Assembly (NCBI GenBank): GCA_030549775.1
Contig: CM060171.1
Location: 146,278,859 to 146,342,858 of the forward strand
Source of the DNA: Tamarix chinensis
Taxonomy: Eukaryota > Streptophyta > Magnoliopsida > Caryophyllales > Tamaricaceae
Length of the DNA: 64,000 bases
Reading direction: 5' to 3'
In this document: positions 11,648-23,950 of the stretch, one piece after another
Numbering within the stretch: position 1 is the stretch's first letter
How the letters are laid out: every line of letters starts with the position of its first letter
The notes under the pieces: generated by a model
What the model saw: the letters and a program-made list of their open reading frames with translations, nothing else
Databases searched by the model: none
What the model was told of the DNA's origin: nothing
Position numbers and translations under genes: made by a program

Positions 11648-12290
11648 TTGGCGAGAAACAAGAAGCATAATCATGACGAGGAGATGTTTGACATGTTTAG
11701 AAATGTGGAGGTGAGAATCCCTCTAATTGATGTAATTAAAAAAGTGCCAAGGTATGTGAACTTCCTTAAGTGTTCATATACTAACAACATGAAATTCAAG
11801 GGGGATGAGAAAGTAAGCGTGGGGGAGAATGTTTCAGCAATTTTGCAAAGGAAACTCCCACCAAAGTGTAGGGATCCATGTATTTTTATTGCCCCTTTCA
11901 AGATTGGAAACACAAGGTACAAAAGATGTATGCTTGAATTAAGTGCTTCAATTAATGAGATACATTTATCTATCTTTAATGCACTAAGACTAGGCCCTTT
12001 GAAGGAAAATCGAGTTAGTGTTCACTTAGTTGATAGATCTAATACATACCCTAAAGGAGTAATTGGATATGTATTAGTGAAAGTGAATGAGTTAGTATTT
12101 TATGCTTATTTTTCTGTGTTAGATATGTAGGACAATGGTTTATCTAACTTTTCTCCTATATTTTTAGGTAGACCATTTCTAAAAACTTCAAAAACAAAAA
12201 TTGATGTGCATGATGGAGTTTTGACCATGGAGTTTGATGATGAAGTTATTAGATTTAACATATATGACTCCATGTGATATCCTACAGATT
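11648..12290 (+). pseudogene. Athila 1 protease region, active site lost
   Basis: An ORF of 160 codons covers the Athila block before and through retropepsin. It contains VEVRIPLIDVIKKVPRYVNF, the VSVGENVSAILQRKLPPKC stretch and then LVDRSNTYPKGVIG, all strongly typical of the lineage. The family keeps a catalytic D-x-G-A-S; here the aligned residues read ELSAS, so both the aspartate and the glycine are changed. The flap side continues past a stop at 12128 as GRPFLKTSKTKIDV. The enzyme would cut the Gag-Pol polyprotein. This copy cannot. The unusual point is that it stays open for 160 codons while its neighbours are full of stops. Confidence 0.75.
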
Positions 12291-12553
12291 GTGAATCGGT
12301 CTCTATGATGGATATTATTTAAGATTTGACCAAGCAGGTTTATGAGTTATCATTGAAATATCCCTTAGAGGTGACCTTCACTTAATGCATAGAAACTGAG
12401 TATTTGGAAGAGTTTAATGAGAAATTTGAATTAGATGAGGAAATCAAGGAAATGGTGACAGCTTTAGGAGCATGCCCTAGTAGAATTGAAAGATTTGTGT
12501 ATTTACCATTAACATTTGATAGAACTTTACCTTCGATAGAGCAAGCACAATAA

Positions 12554-13440
12554 GTGGAGTTAAAACCTTTACCTATACATCTTAAGTATGCATTTTTCGG
12601 AGATAAAGATACCCTTCATGTCATCATTTCTAGTGACCTAACCACCAAGCAAGAAGAGAAGCTTGTTAATTTTTTGAAGAAGTATAAAATTGCTTTAGGA
12701 TGGACGGTTGCAGATATTAAGGGTATTAATCCTTTAGTGCATATGCATCGGATTTTAATGGAGGATGATATTAAGCCTAGTAGACAAGTACAAAATAGAT
12801 TAAGTCCAATTATTATTGAGGTAGTGAAGAAGTAAGTGTTGAAGTTGTTCTCTATAGGAGTCATTTACCTAATCTATGATGGTAGTTGGGTTAGTCCTCT
12901 CTAAGTAGTACCCAAGAAAATAGGAATCGCTGTTCTGGAGAATGACAAAGGAGATATGGTTCCTACTATAGTTCAAAATGGTTGAAGGGTGTGTGTGGAT
13001 TATAGGAAGTTGAATTTAATGAATAGGAAGGATCATTTCCCCTTACCATTTACGGATTAGATGTTAGAGAGGTTAACAATTCATGCGTATTATTTCTTTT
13101 TGGATAGATATTATGGATATGTGCAGCTTCCCATAGCTCTAGAAGATTAGAAAAAGACAACATTCACATATCCTTATGGTATGTTTACATATTGGTGTAT
13201 GCCATTTGGGCTATACAATGCCCCTACCACATTTCAGAGATGTATGGTAAGAATTTTTGTAGAATATTTGGAGAAAGTTATCGAGGTATTTGTGGATATT
13301 TTATTATACATGGTGATACTTTTAACCAATGCCTAGATAATTTGACTATCATCTTAAAAAGATGTATTGAAACTAACCTTGTGCTAAACTCTGAGAAACT
13401 CTATTTTATTATTCAACAAGGGATAGTCTTAGGATAATTC
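12554..13440 (+). pseudogene. Athila 1 reverse transcriptase relic
   Basis: The frame from 12554 (ELKPLPIHLKYAFFGD, then the LVHMHRILMEDDIKPSRQ stretch) leads into RT fingers and palm: DYRKLNLMNRKDHFPLP near 13000, YGYVQLPIALED near 13105 and CMPFGLYNAPTTFQRCM near 13200. The catalytic FMDD-type box reads FVDI at about 13290, so the second aspartate is gone. Stops occur at 12833, 13056 and 13149, with a stop again at 13435. It would have copied element RNA into DNA. Confidence 0.75.
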
Positions 13441-13539
13441 ATTTCTTTTAAAGGAATTAAAGTAGATAAATAAAAGATTAATCTTGTTTCTTCTTTACCT
13501 TACCTCTATACCATTAAGGAAGTGCACTTGTTTCTAGGT

Positions 13540-14110
13540 CATGTTAGATTTTATTGTATATTCATTAAAGATCTTTCTAAGATAGATCAACCTTTGTGTA
13601 AGGTTCTTTAGAAAGAAACCAATTTAAATTTTGATGATGCATGTAAGAATGAATTTGATCATTTAAAGGATAAATTGATTAGCGCACTTATACTGCAACC
13701 ACATGATTGGAATTTCCCTTTTGAAGTAATGTGTGATGCATCTAACTATGCTACTAGTGTAGTTTTAGATCAAAGGACTATGAAAAATCTACATGTGATA
13801 TACTATGCTTCACGCACATTGAATGAGGCTCGGCTTAATTACATGAAATCCAAGGAGCTTCTTGCCTTTTTTCTGCTTTAGATAAATTTCATTCTTATCT
13901 TCTAGGCACTGATATTATTGTTTACTCTAACCATACAACTTTGAAGTATATACTAGCAAAGAAGGAAGCAAAACCAGGGTTGATTAGATGGATACTCTTA
14001 CTTCAAGAGTTCAATATTCACATTAAGGACAATAAAGGAACAAAAAATGGAGTAGAAAATCATCTAAGTAGGTTGATCAAGGCATATGAAGTTGATTCAC
14101 CCATCAATGA
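13540..14110 (+). pseudogene. Athila 1 connection and RNase H relic
   Basis: FLGHVRFYCIFIKDLSKI-like text near 13530-13580 is the RT-RNase H connection. FEVMCDASNYATSVVLDQR at 13720-13776 holds the first RNase H aspartate (family: CDAS), followed by YYASRTLNEARLNY. After a stop at 13879 a new frame gives a YILAKKEAKPGLIRWILLLQ-like run and HLSRL at 14070, the end of the domain. It would degrade the RNA strand of the hybrid during replication. It is broken by stops and a frameshift. Confidence 0.72.
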
Positions 14111-14339
14111 ATCATTTCCAAAAGAGCAACTTCTTGCAGTTGTGAATGAAAAACCATGGTATGCTGACATGATCAATATTTTTGTTCACAAAGGCATTCC
14201 CTTCACATTTTACTAAGACACAAAAAGATAGAATGAAAATTCAAGCAAATTATTTTGTGTGGGATGATCCCTATTTGTGAAATCAATATGCTAACTAAAT
14301 CATTAGAATATGTATTCCCGGTAGTGATATTCTTTTCCT

Positions 14340-15060
14340 TTTAACATTTTTCTATAACCATGCTTGTGGGGATCACTTTGGCCAAAAAGAACATCGCATA
14401 AAATTCAGGAGAGTGGATTTTATTGGCCCACCTTGTTTAAGGATGATTATGAGTTTTGCAAAACATGTGAAAGCTATCAAAAGACCAAAGGATTAGATCT
14501 TAGAAATGTAATTCCAAAAAACCCCATTATTGCATGTGAAATTTTTCATGTTTAGGGTATGGATTTCATAGGTAAATTTCCATCATCTTTTGGTTTCAAA
14601 TTCATTCTTATTGATGTAAATTATGTGTCAAAATGGGTGGAGGCAAAAGCCACCCAAACTGATGATCCACAACATATCATCCACAAACGAATGGTCAGGC
14701 TAAAATCTTGAATCATGAAATAGTATCAATCCTAGAAAAGATGGTGAAACCAACAAGAAAGGATTGGAGTTTACATATTAATGATGTTATTTGGATATAA
14801 TGCGCAACGTACAAGACTCCAATTGGTATGTCACCATATATGTTAGTTTACAATAAGCCATGTCACCTTCCAATTGAATTAGAACATAGGGCTTATTGGG
14901 TTGTAAAGACATGTAACATGGAGTTAAATAAGATTGGTAAAAATAGAAAACAATTGGTTACAAGAACTTGAGGAACTATGAAATGACGCTCTTGAAGCTG
15001 CATTGAAATATAAAGATCGAACTAAGGTAGTTCATGATAATTTCATTCTTCGGATGAATT
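14340..15060 (+). pseudogene. Athila 1 integrase relic with internal deletion
   Basis: A zinc-binding module is present (H and H near 14358-14372, then CxxC in CKTCESYQ near 14457-14478), followed by GMDFIGKFP at 14555, which holds the first core aspartate. After WVEAKATQTDD at 14640 the sequence jumps directly to the HPQTNGQ equivalent near 14670. About 200-250 bp of the core, with the second catalytic aspartate, are deleted. The glutamate helix follows (ILNHEIVSILEKMVK near 14705), then YKTPIGMSPYMLVY. Integrase inserts the cDNA into the host; this copy cannot. Confidence 0.75.
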
Positions 15061-15415
15061 TTGAATTTGATTAAAAAAAAATTTGTATCATTCATGTCTA
15101 AAACATTTTCTTGGAAAATTAAGGTTGAGATGGATTGACCTGTTTATTGTGACTAATTTTTTTCCTCATGGTGAAGTAGAAATCTAGAGTGAGAAAACAA
15201 AAAAGGTGTGGAAAGTGAATGGACACCATCTTAAACTTTTATATAAGGGATATTGTGTGAGAAACTTGGAAGTGGTAGATATTACTACTCTTAGTTATGC
15301 ATGATGAAAGTATCGGGAGGATACTACTTAGGATACATCCTAAGTATTGTTGATAAGTACTTTTGTATTTTGTTTATCTATCATAATAAGTGTATGCTTT
15401 TAGTGTGGTTGTGTG

Positions 15416-15446
<31 letters not shown>
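15416..15446. repeat. TA dinucleotide microsatellite
   Basis: An almost pure TA run with one AAA interruption, located in the post-pol spacer of Athila 1. Confidence 0.85.
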
Positions 15447-15458
15447 GATAAGTTGAAA

Positions 15459-15740
15459 AGCTGAGAGAAAAGACTTTAACACATGGCTACCATATTCACA
15501 AACGCAGCCCGTGTTTATTTTTAAAAACCTTTTTAGAAAAGTCGAGAGTAACAAATTTAACACGAGGCTACCGTGTTTCGCTTTGGAAATTTTTCTGCAG
15601 AAAGTTAAGAGTAGCAAATATAACACAGGGCTACCATGTTTATAAACATAGCCTATGTTTCATTTCAAAAAAATTGTTGTAAAGTCAAGAGAAATAAATA
15701 TAAAATGGGGTCACCATGTTTTAAAACACAGTCTATGTTT
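15459..15740. repeat. Four-unit tandem array in Athila 1 spacer
   Basis: Four diverged units of about 64-82 bp start near 15459, 15537, 15600 and 15680. Each has the form AAGTyGAGAG-n-AACAC-GGCTACC-TGTTT, often followed by the inverse AAACAyAGCC. The paired words GGCTACCATGTTT and AAACATAGCC form imperfect stems and recall the hairpin in the element's LTR. Confidence 0.75.
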
Positions 15741-16484
15741 ATGTGATTTTTATTTCAGTACCCTGTGTTCTTCTTCAGTAAATTGAGGCTTTGTTTTTGT
15801 TTATCTCATTTAGGATGCTCTAATTCTGAAATATTTCCTCTCCACTTCCATTTTCTTCTTCACTAATAAAGATTTCAATCTTTTTTAATACTTAATTCAG
15901 CCACCAAATCAACTTGATACCTATTTCACAACTTAAATCAATTATAATTTTTTCATTTATATAGATGAAGCCCTAACCTTTTTCATGAACCCTAACTGCA
16001 TCCCTTTATCATTTTTTATGAAAATTTCACTTGATTAGTTTAGGGTTCGTGTCTCATTCAATTTCAGAAGCATTCTCTGAGTGCATTTTGCAGATAAATT
16101 TGATTTCAAGTGAAGGGTAAGTGTAATTTTCATATGTTATATTCAAACGTGTGTTGATATATTCATACTTGTGCATTTTTATATTTGTGCATATATGCTT
16201 CATTTGTGATATTACTTAGAACACATGGCTTACTAAGATGTTTTCACCAATTTTGGGTAACTGACTAAAAATTTTAGTGCACAAGTGTTGCTCATAAGTC
16301 CATTATATGCTAAAATTAATTTCTAATCCTTTGGATATGCATGACTATCTCACTGAATGATTCTTTTGATTGGAACACAAAAAATGAAGAATGCGACTTG
16401 TTTTGTTCTATTTGGAATTCCATTGCCTTTGTATCATGTAGATTGATAGTGAAATTGATTAGAGTTGTTTTCTTTCCTTTCAGA

Positions 16485-17743
16485 ATGACACCTAACAAGA
16501 AGTAGATAACCAAAGGTGAATCTTCTCAGTAGTGTAACTCACTATTAAGATAACACAATTGATGGAATCCACAAAACAAGCTAGGTATATTCATTGCTAC
16601 AATTGAGAAACAACAAAGGTATGATTATCTATCTTACAGGTGACTCATAGGCACACGTTATTTGGATGATGGATGCCTCAATACACTAGGACTTCATGAA
16701 CAAGTTACAAAACTTTTGAGAAATTTTGGTATACACAAATTTATATATTGCACTAATCATACATATAAAATATTAACTCTAGATTTTCTTGGCACTTTTG
16801 GATTGCTTGCCGACCCTTCCACACAAGAATATGGCGTTATTTCTTTTCACTTGTTTAATGTTGATCACCAAATCACTTTGCATTAGTTATCCAAAATTTT
16901 TATATTGCCTCATGGAGGTTTTCATATCATACCCCATACTTTAATATGGATCATTTCTTCTCTAAGATTGGTGGCACTTCTAACATGATAACCCCAACCA
17001 CTTTCAGAATTTTAGAAGCTAAGTCTTTGAGAATTTACAATCTTATCTTTCGTTATTTACAATGCTTTCTAGCTTACATTATTTTTGGAAAGGGGATAGT
17101 ACCGGTGTGGTTAGAACCACCAGGATTTTTTTATTGACTCCATGTTAGATTATACACAGATTAACACGACTTATTTTCTAGCTAAGTAGTTTAGGTGGGT
17201 AAGCAACTCCAAGCAAGGAGACATTGTCATAGGTAGTTTGATTACCTTTATTTGCGTAGACCTAAACCTTGTCATACCTTATTATGAGCCTATTGTAGCT
17301 ATGAGCACGCGCATTGATATTAAAATTGTTGTTTAGTGCATTTCATTGAGCATATAAATGATGTGTGGCATCTTAACTACCAGGGACATGCATACTTTCT
17401 GTTACCTAATCCTCATAAGAATAATCCTTTAGACCATAGGACTTAGAAACCCACAAATGATGATGTTGATCATACTCCTCTTACCATGGAGCAACATTGT
17501 CCCAGTCCTTATGAACAAGCAACTCCTCCTTCCCCTCCTCATCACCATTAACATGCTAGTTCATCATCTTCTATCCATGATTAGCATCTCTAGTTTCAAA
17601 CTCATGTCAGCTCATAGTTTTAAGAGATATTCTCTCAAATGACTACACTTAGGACTAACCAAGATCAAATGATGGAGATGATGAAAAACTTTTATGAGTT
17701 TCAGCTTAGATTAAAGGATCCACCACCTCCTTCACCTCCATAA
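16485..17743 (+). pseudogene. Athila 1 second ORF (post-pol) relic
   Basis: It starts ATG-ACA-CCT-AAC-AAG (MTPNKK), the counterpart of MAPKK in Athila element 2, with a stop after six codons. Pieces of the Athila post-pol protein family follow: LDFLGTFGLLAD near 16780, a FHLFNVDHQITLH end at 16886, ILEAKSLRIYNLIFRYLQ near 17010, and a coiled-coil-like, proline-rich end before 17743. The role of this protein is not known; some Athila members have been proposed to carry an envelope-like ORF in this place. It is disrupted by several stops and shifts. Confidence 0.6.
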
Positions 17744-19293
17744 ATCCATTCTTATTCCATTTTTCCATTGTTTTGATTAGTTCATTGAGGATAATGCACA
17801 ATCTAAGTAGGGGCTGATGCACTTTGTTTGTTAAGTTTAGTTTGACTTGTTTTCGATCTATTCAAATTGTTTTCTATTTGTGCGGTTTGTTTTTATATGT
17901 TTGGTTTGTTAAAATTTTTTGGTGTGTATTTCCCTTTTCTAAAAAAAACTTTTTGAAAACAAGTGTCATATTAGGTTTATTTATTCATCTTGAAAACCTT
18001 AAAAACATAAATTGATATTTTGATAGTGGAAAAGGAAAGAGAGTTAGAATGATTAGTAATCAACCCATGCATTGATTGAGATTGAGATGAAATGAGATTT
18101 ACAATGGTAGACATAACTTTGTGAACATTTGAGCCTATTTGTTGGATACACTATTTATCCTTTTTTTTAATTTGTGTATTCTCCAATGGTATGTAAAATT
18201 AGAGTTTTCCATTAGTTCTCTTCAAAGCCGCATTGTACTTTAGGATATTAGAAAATGATAGAGGCATTTTTCTTTCATTTCTAACTACTGACCAAATGGC
18301 GTACCTTCAAAGTTTTTTCCATTTTATAACCCCATTGAGCCTTAAACCTTATTACATTGATCTAATCTAATTTGGAAAATGTTATCCATGTGTATTTTCC
18401 TTCCTACTATATAGCTAGTGGAGGAACAGTATTTGAAGAAGAATGTTGCTTTGCTAATATGGTGAGATTGAAGCATGGGGGTGTTGGTGTTGTGGAAAAA
18501 ATAAATGGAGTAGATAAATATTTAAAAGATATGAATTTAATTTTTCATACTTTTATAATTTATTTTCAAAAAAAATAAAAAGAATAAAAGTTCATGTATT
18601 TTATTTGAAATTTGGTTGTATGAAAAGGGGTTGAGACTATAATTGGTTTGTGTTGTTAAAAAGGGGGAAGTGAATCAAAGTAAAAGAGAAACGGTTGAAA
18701 AAATAATGATTAATTTAAATTCGCACAAAAAATTAGCTCCTATAGTTGATAGAGTCTAGCTTCAATCCCAAACTTATATCCCCCCTTAGAACCTTAACCC
18801 CATTACAATCGAATTTCAGACCTCTTAATTCTTATATACTCTAGTTCTCTTAAGCAGTGGCAAATTGAGAGTAATGGAAAATATAAGGGTGAACATAATC
18901 ATTTGGAGAAACTTGAGAGTAAACACATTTCACCCTAGACACATGAAAGTGAGCATTTACATATACCAAAAGTGAGAATCTACTAATTTAACATTCATTA
19001 ATCTTATCTAGCTTTGAATGATGAGATGCTAATTTGACTCATTATCCTTCCCTAACCACTTGAGATTTTGATACAACTATTGATTTGGTATGTTAGGTGA
19101 GTGATCCAAAACATTTTCAAACATTTTTTCTTGTGATTTTTACAAATGTTTTAAGTCTAACTGCATTGTTAACCTTGATGAATGAGCAAATCCAATCTTG
19201 CAATTCTTATTGATCATAATTTATTTCAATTGTACTTCTTGAAGTTTTTGTCGTGCACGATATGATGTTGTTGCTTGGGACAAGTAATTATCT
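17744..19293 (+). other. Athila 1 3' spacer, no gene
   Basis: AT-rich DNA between the second ORF and the polypurine tract. It contains only short chance ORFs (for example 18372-18578), with no family resemblance that I can recognise. Confidence 0.5.
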
Positions 19294-19308
19294 AAGAATG
19301 GGGATATT
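19294..19308 (+). other. Polypurine tract of Athila 1
   Basis: AAGAATGGGGATATT stands directly before the LTR start TGATGTATG and is preceded by GCTTGGGACAAGTAATTA. Athila element 2 has the same arrangement (GCTTGGGGACAAGC, then ATGGGGGAG, then TTGATAA). Confidence 0.6.
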
Positions 19309-20519
19309 TGATGTATGAAATTTATATGCTATTATTCTATGTAAAAATGTCATTTATTCCCCATTGTTTTTATAAGATTTTATCTTATCTAAAGTTTTTG
19401 TCTTTTAGACAGATTTTGCAAGAAAATATAAAAATGAAGAAATTAAAAGGAAAAATAGAATGAAAGAAGAAAAGAAGCAAAGAACACATCATGTGAAAAT
19501 AGAATCAATGGAATAAAGGACCAAAAATGGAGAACAAACATCTAAGGAGATCTTGTGCTAAAGTTTTAAGAAGAGAAAGCAAAGGAGGAAGAAACACGGT
19601 ACCCCCCATGTTTATTAACACCGAGGGAGGATCTTTTTCCATCAAAGCAAGAAATAAAAAATTTCAAATTTTATTGGGTTAAGGAAAAAGGATGGTACCC
19701 CCATTTTTTACAAACATGGATCGTGTTTCTCTAAAATTATGTAACCGCTCGCGCAGACTTCTTCCTGATATATTTTCTAGTTTCCATGTATTTGGGAGTT
19801 TTTTTTTTTGAGAAATGGACTCTCTCTTTCTCTCTATATTAGACATATTTCACAATTTCAATTTCATTATTGCTATTAGTATTAAATCAATCTTACTATT
19901 AGTGTTCTGGAATTCAAGTCGATAAGTTCTTCTCCATTCATCTCTCAATTACAAAAGTATGATTTATGTTTGAATGCAAGTATACTATTTTTATTCCATT
20001 ATTCTTTGTTGTTGTGTTATTAATTATTTATAGTAATTATAAAGTATTGAATTAAATTTTGGGTTGTTATAATTATGAAGATGATAGCGTAAATTAGTAG
20101 AGGATAGGAGGAATCCATGATGAGATTAGGGTTTCAGATATGAAACGCAACTTTAATTTATGATTCTAAGAGTAATTTGATTGTTTTAATAGATGGAATT
20201 GAAATATTTTGTAATATATATTATGATTTTGAACTTATTAGATTGATCAACTCATTAATCTAAATTCTATTAAAAGCTAGGATGATAGAATTAATACATA
20301 TTTATTAATCATCATCATCAGAGTAGTGAAAGGTCAATCATTAATATTGTCTATTAATTCATACAATTGCATAATCCGAGCTTGTGTTATTATTATCGTT
20401 ATTATGGCTAATCATAGAATTCTTGATTATAAACATTGTGGGTTAGACTCCTACTTGTATTTACTACGTATATGGAATTAGGATTTATTTGTCAAATTTT
20501 TTGTACATACGACAGTGCA
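19309..20519 (+). repeat. 3' LTR of Athila 1
   Basis: A 1211-bp LTR starting TGATGTATG after the purine tract and ending ACAGTGCA. It carries the same blocks as the 5' LTR, with the indels described for the whole element. Confidence 0.75.
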
Positions 20520-20524
20520 CTAGT

Positions 20525-20803
20525 CCCCCACTAAATAAATCTATTTAAGTTTACGTGTATTCACCTAGGCGAAGAACTCAACATTCCTTAGGTAAAAATG
20601 TTTCTTAATTTTCTTTATAAACTCCACCCAAGTGGTGATGATAGCTCATCCCCACACCATAACATTAAATTTGTTCTTCCACTATACCATAACAGTATCA
20701 CCAAGTAAAAGAGAGGTGGTGCGTACCTTTTCTCTTTCATCAATGATCCTCGAGTTCTCAAGGAAATGCTCCATGTAAAAAGGAAAATTGTCAAGTACCT
20801 TGG
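20525..20803 (-). pseudogene. Element F gag domain fragment
   Basis: The minus-strand reading gives Gag pieces: a VRTTSLLLGDTVMVW run, then AIITTWVEFIKKIKKHFYLRN and VEFFA. This is the pattern of the retrotransposon gag domain, in which conserved tryptophans precede an F-x-x-x-F-x-x-x-N-x-x-F block. It carries stops. It joins across solo LTR B to the gag start at 24402-24910 and is cut on its left by the 3' LTR of Athila 1. Confidence 0.5.
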
Positions 20804-20989
20804 TATAATACCTAAAATTTTTAAAATCTAAAATTTAATTATCAACAGACTAATTTAACCTAATACTGAAATTTTTGTTTTATTTAATGAGTCCAAAATA
20901 ATTTATAGGCAATTTATATTATATTTATTTATTTTATTATTAGTACTAAGCCAAATTTTACTCTAAAATGTAACCTAAATCCCACAATT

Positions 20990-22080
20990 TCTCTTTTTTC
21001 CTTTTCTTTCTTTTTCTTTTTCTTTCTTTTGTCCTTTTTTCCTTTTTTTTCTTCCTTTTCTCTTCTTTATATTTTATGGGATGCTCTACCCCTCAATCCA
21101 ATTCTTTTTTTGTCTTTTCTTCTTTTCTTTCTTTCTCTTCATTTCCCCCCGGGTGGCCCAGGCCCTTCTCCCCCTTCTTTTCTTATCTTCCCTCCACGGG
21201 CAGCTAGGCCCACTTTCTCCTTTCTTTTTCTTTCCCTTTTTCTCCTTCTTTTCTATTCTTCTTTCCTTTTTTCTCCCTATCTTCTTCCTTGCACCATCCT
21301 CTTCACAACTCCATCGCCCTCCTTCCATTTTCGTCCCCTATACCTGCACCCTGCACACCACCCACCCTCCCCATCTTTCCATTCTCAACCATGTAGGGAC
21401 ATGCAAGCTAGCATGTACCCCTACACCTAGCCACCTGCATTTTGTCGCCTACAACCGCCCCCTCTCCTCCCTACAGCCATGCACGCCGAGCCTTCTATCG
21501 TCTTCCCCACTCCCTCAACTTCCTTCCCAGCCTATAAATACCTCCCTCAAGCTCCCTCTCTACCCTTCATCTCCACCTGTCACCCTCCCCTATTTTTGAC
21601 CGCCCCTCAATTCCAACCCTCTCCTACATCGTGTCATCCACAGTCGATGCCCACCACCCTCCTATGCCACCCCTCTTCCCTACCTATGCCTGTAGAGCCA
21701 CCCTTCCCCTCCTTCTTCCTTTCTCCTCTTCTCCCGAGGCTGCAGCTATTGTAGGCTTCATCCTTCCAACGCCGCCACCATCGACCACTATTCCCCTCTT
21801 AGCCACCACCACACCTTAGCCACCCTGCACAGGTGCTCTAACCTATGCAACGACCCCCCATAACCCCCTTTCTCTCCCCCTTTTGTTCTTTCTCCCTCTC
21901 TCCTACATGCCAACCTACACCTCTGTTGAGTTCCGGATCCACCACCACTAACCCCCCACACGCACCATCATGTCCTACTGCCACTACCACCCTTGACCCC
22001 ACACTGCTAACCATTACCTTTCTCCACTAAAAATCAACCATCATCGCTGCCACTACTCCATTTTTCTTCCCTATTTTGGT
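20990..22080 (+). repeat. Pyrimidine-rich tract of LTR B
   Basis: About 1.1 kb dominated by C and T on the plus strand, matching 42110-42830 in LTR D and the minus strand of 58790-59890 in LTR E. It surrounds the TATA box and probably covers the LTR transcription start. All plus-strand frames are open for long runs. Confidence 0.6.
21533..21540 (+). promoter_or_regulatory. Predicted TATA box of LTR B
   Basis: TATAAATA followed by CCTCCCTCAAGCTC. LTR D has TATAAATACTCCCTTCGAGCTC at the same place, so the core promoter and its downstream bases are conserved between copies. Confidence 0.6.
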
Positions 22081-23496
22081 AAACTCCACTTCCTTTCCTC
22101 TCCTTGAGGCTTCTTTAGCCTAGTTTCCTCTTTATTCCTCTAAAAAAAGAAAATAAAATCTAAATTGTGTATATTCCCATTTTCTAGGTACTGTTCTAGT
22201 GATAGCGGAAGAGCAGGTAGGTCATACGTGCTTAGAGACCAGAGCTACTTTGGTAAGGATACAGTCATAGATAAGACTTTATTTTTGTTAAAATATGACC
22301 ATGTTGTGTGTTACATGAAGATATGCATAAGATAATATATGACACTAGTGTTGTATATGTAACTTGGCTTGACAAATAGCTAAAAGTAAGATGTGTAGAT
22401 GTGATTGTATTGGTTTTAAGTGTTGATGTGTATATCTATTATATGATATGTGTGTTTGAAAATTTTAGGGAGTCCTTATGTTAGATGCCTTGTGCTTTGA
22501 GACCTAAGGGCATTTTAGTTAATATTGTGAAAAGTTACATGTAGGGTACTTTAGGGTGTAGATTGGCCTAAAAATAATTTGGAGGTGCTATGTGAAATAA
22601 CTATGGCAAAAATAAAGAGGTTTAGGGTAAACACAATATGGGGAGGAGTAACCATGCATGGGGTGAGTAAAACCTAAGGGGATCTATGATCATGAGCATA
22701 TAGAGTGGGGGTTTGTTACTAAAAGGTGGATATAGGGTTAATGATGACATCGTTGGGTATCCATACAAATTTGGGAAGTCCTTGGAGCAGTAAATGATGA
22801 GAGGTTACCAAAAAGTGAAACTAGGGTTTTGGGAGGCAAAAGCATGAAACCCTAGGGTTAGGTTATTAATATATGAAATGGGAGATTTGGAATGTAATCT
22901 TAGAATATGATTTTAAACATGCCACTTGGTGAATGTGTACCAAATTTAATAGCCATGCAGGATAAGTGAAAGTAGTTATAACCATAATATAAAAAAAAAG
23001 GTTTTAATAGGGGTTGATTAAGAAGGGTATTATCACATTTGCAAAGTGGGGGAGTTAGGATACCAAAATTGAGGGGATAAATAATATTATATGTATGGGT
23101 ATGGAAAATTAGGGCTAAATAAGTAGTAAAGAAGGGGTTAGACCAACTAGAAAAATTTAGGGTTTTGAAGAATAACCCTAGAGGCTAGTTACTATTATAT
23201 GTGAGAAGTGAGGATAATAAGCCATGCCTCTTGACCAATGGTTTTCAATGACATGTTTAGATTTGTTGGACAAATTGGGGACTCAAAAAACACTGAGGGT
23301 AAGGATGTACTCAAGGGTTATGAAATTAGAGTTTCTAAAGGAACAGGGTTATCCCAGGGTGGTAGTAAGGCAAAAACCATGCATGGGGTAGGTGTACATT
23401 TTTTTGTGTTGAATTTGGAATAAATAAAACATGAATAATACACTAATCACATAAAGTGGAAGATCACTTGAGTCGATCCCAGCTGTACTTGTCGAT

Positions 23497-23766
23497 CCAC
23501 CGGCGAGAATAATGGTCAGGAGTGTCTTGCCCTAGAATTTATACCCTACCATTCCACAGGTGAGAATAGTGGGGTCCCAAACTCAAGTAAATTAAACCAT
23601 TTGATGATAATAATATTTTTTAAAGATGCTAATTATTTATAGTGGAACACTACGTGGGTTAGGACCGGTAATACTGTGATTACTGATCCACCGATAAGAA
23701 TTGTGGCCAGGAGCGTCCTATCCTAAAAGTTTTACTTATTTATTGTTCCACAGGTGAGAATAGTGG
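23497..23766 (+). repeat. CCAC/GTGG hairpin array of LTR B
   Basis: Four CCAC-n11-GTGG-type motifs at 23497 (right arm mutated to ATGG), 23554, 23688 and 23748. They form two larger units about 190 bp apart, each ending AGAATAGTGGGGTCC. The motif matches the array of LTR C at 54184. Confidence 0.75.
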
Positions 23767-23933
23767 GGTCCGTAAACCTACATGGAATAAATCATGAGTT
23801 GGTTATTTATTACACTAATACCTTAAGTTATGATAATAATGAATGAGCTAATATGATATGCTTATGCACATTTCATCCCTTATTATAGTGTTATTAATAT
23901 CTTTGACCTATTTGATTGTATCGTTTCCTTACT

Positions 23934-23950
23934 CGGTACGTAGCATACTG
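23934..23950 (+). other. Conserved hairpin, copy in LTR B
   Basis: CGGTA and TACTG with a 7-base loop, in the context TTACTCGGTACGTAGCATACTG. One G-T wobble pair replaces the A-T pair of the LTR A copy. Confidence 0.55.

Larger units (their letters stand above)
8737..20519 (+). mobile_element. Athila-type gypsy retrotransposon 1, decayed
   Basis: The order is 5' LTR, primer site, gag, protease, reverse transcriptase, RNase H, integrase, spacer, second ORF, polypurine tract and 3' LTR, all on the plus strand. The primer site (tRNA-Asp type), the protease neighbourhood and the post-pol second ORF all point to the Athila lineage. Every ORF carries stops and frameshifts. The LTRs differ by large indels: about 220 bp near 19795-20010 is absent from the 5' copy, and about 360 bp near 9450-9790 is absent from the 3' copy. 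The insertion is therefore old. The 5 bp after the 3' LTR are CTAGT, but the truncated 5' end prevents a target-duplication check. Confidence 0.8.

Noticed and set aside
21029..22030. Overlapping proline/serine-rich ORFs of 60-172 codons
   Set aside because: They lie in several frames of one C/T-rich LTR tract, with no domain and no codon signature. They are products of composition.
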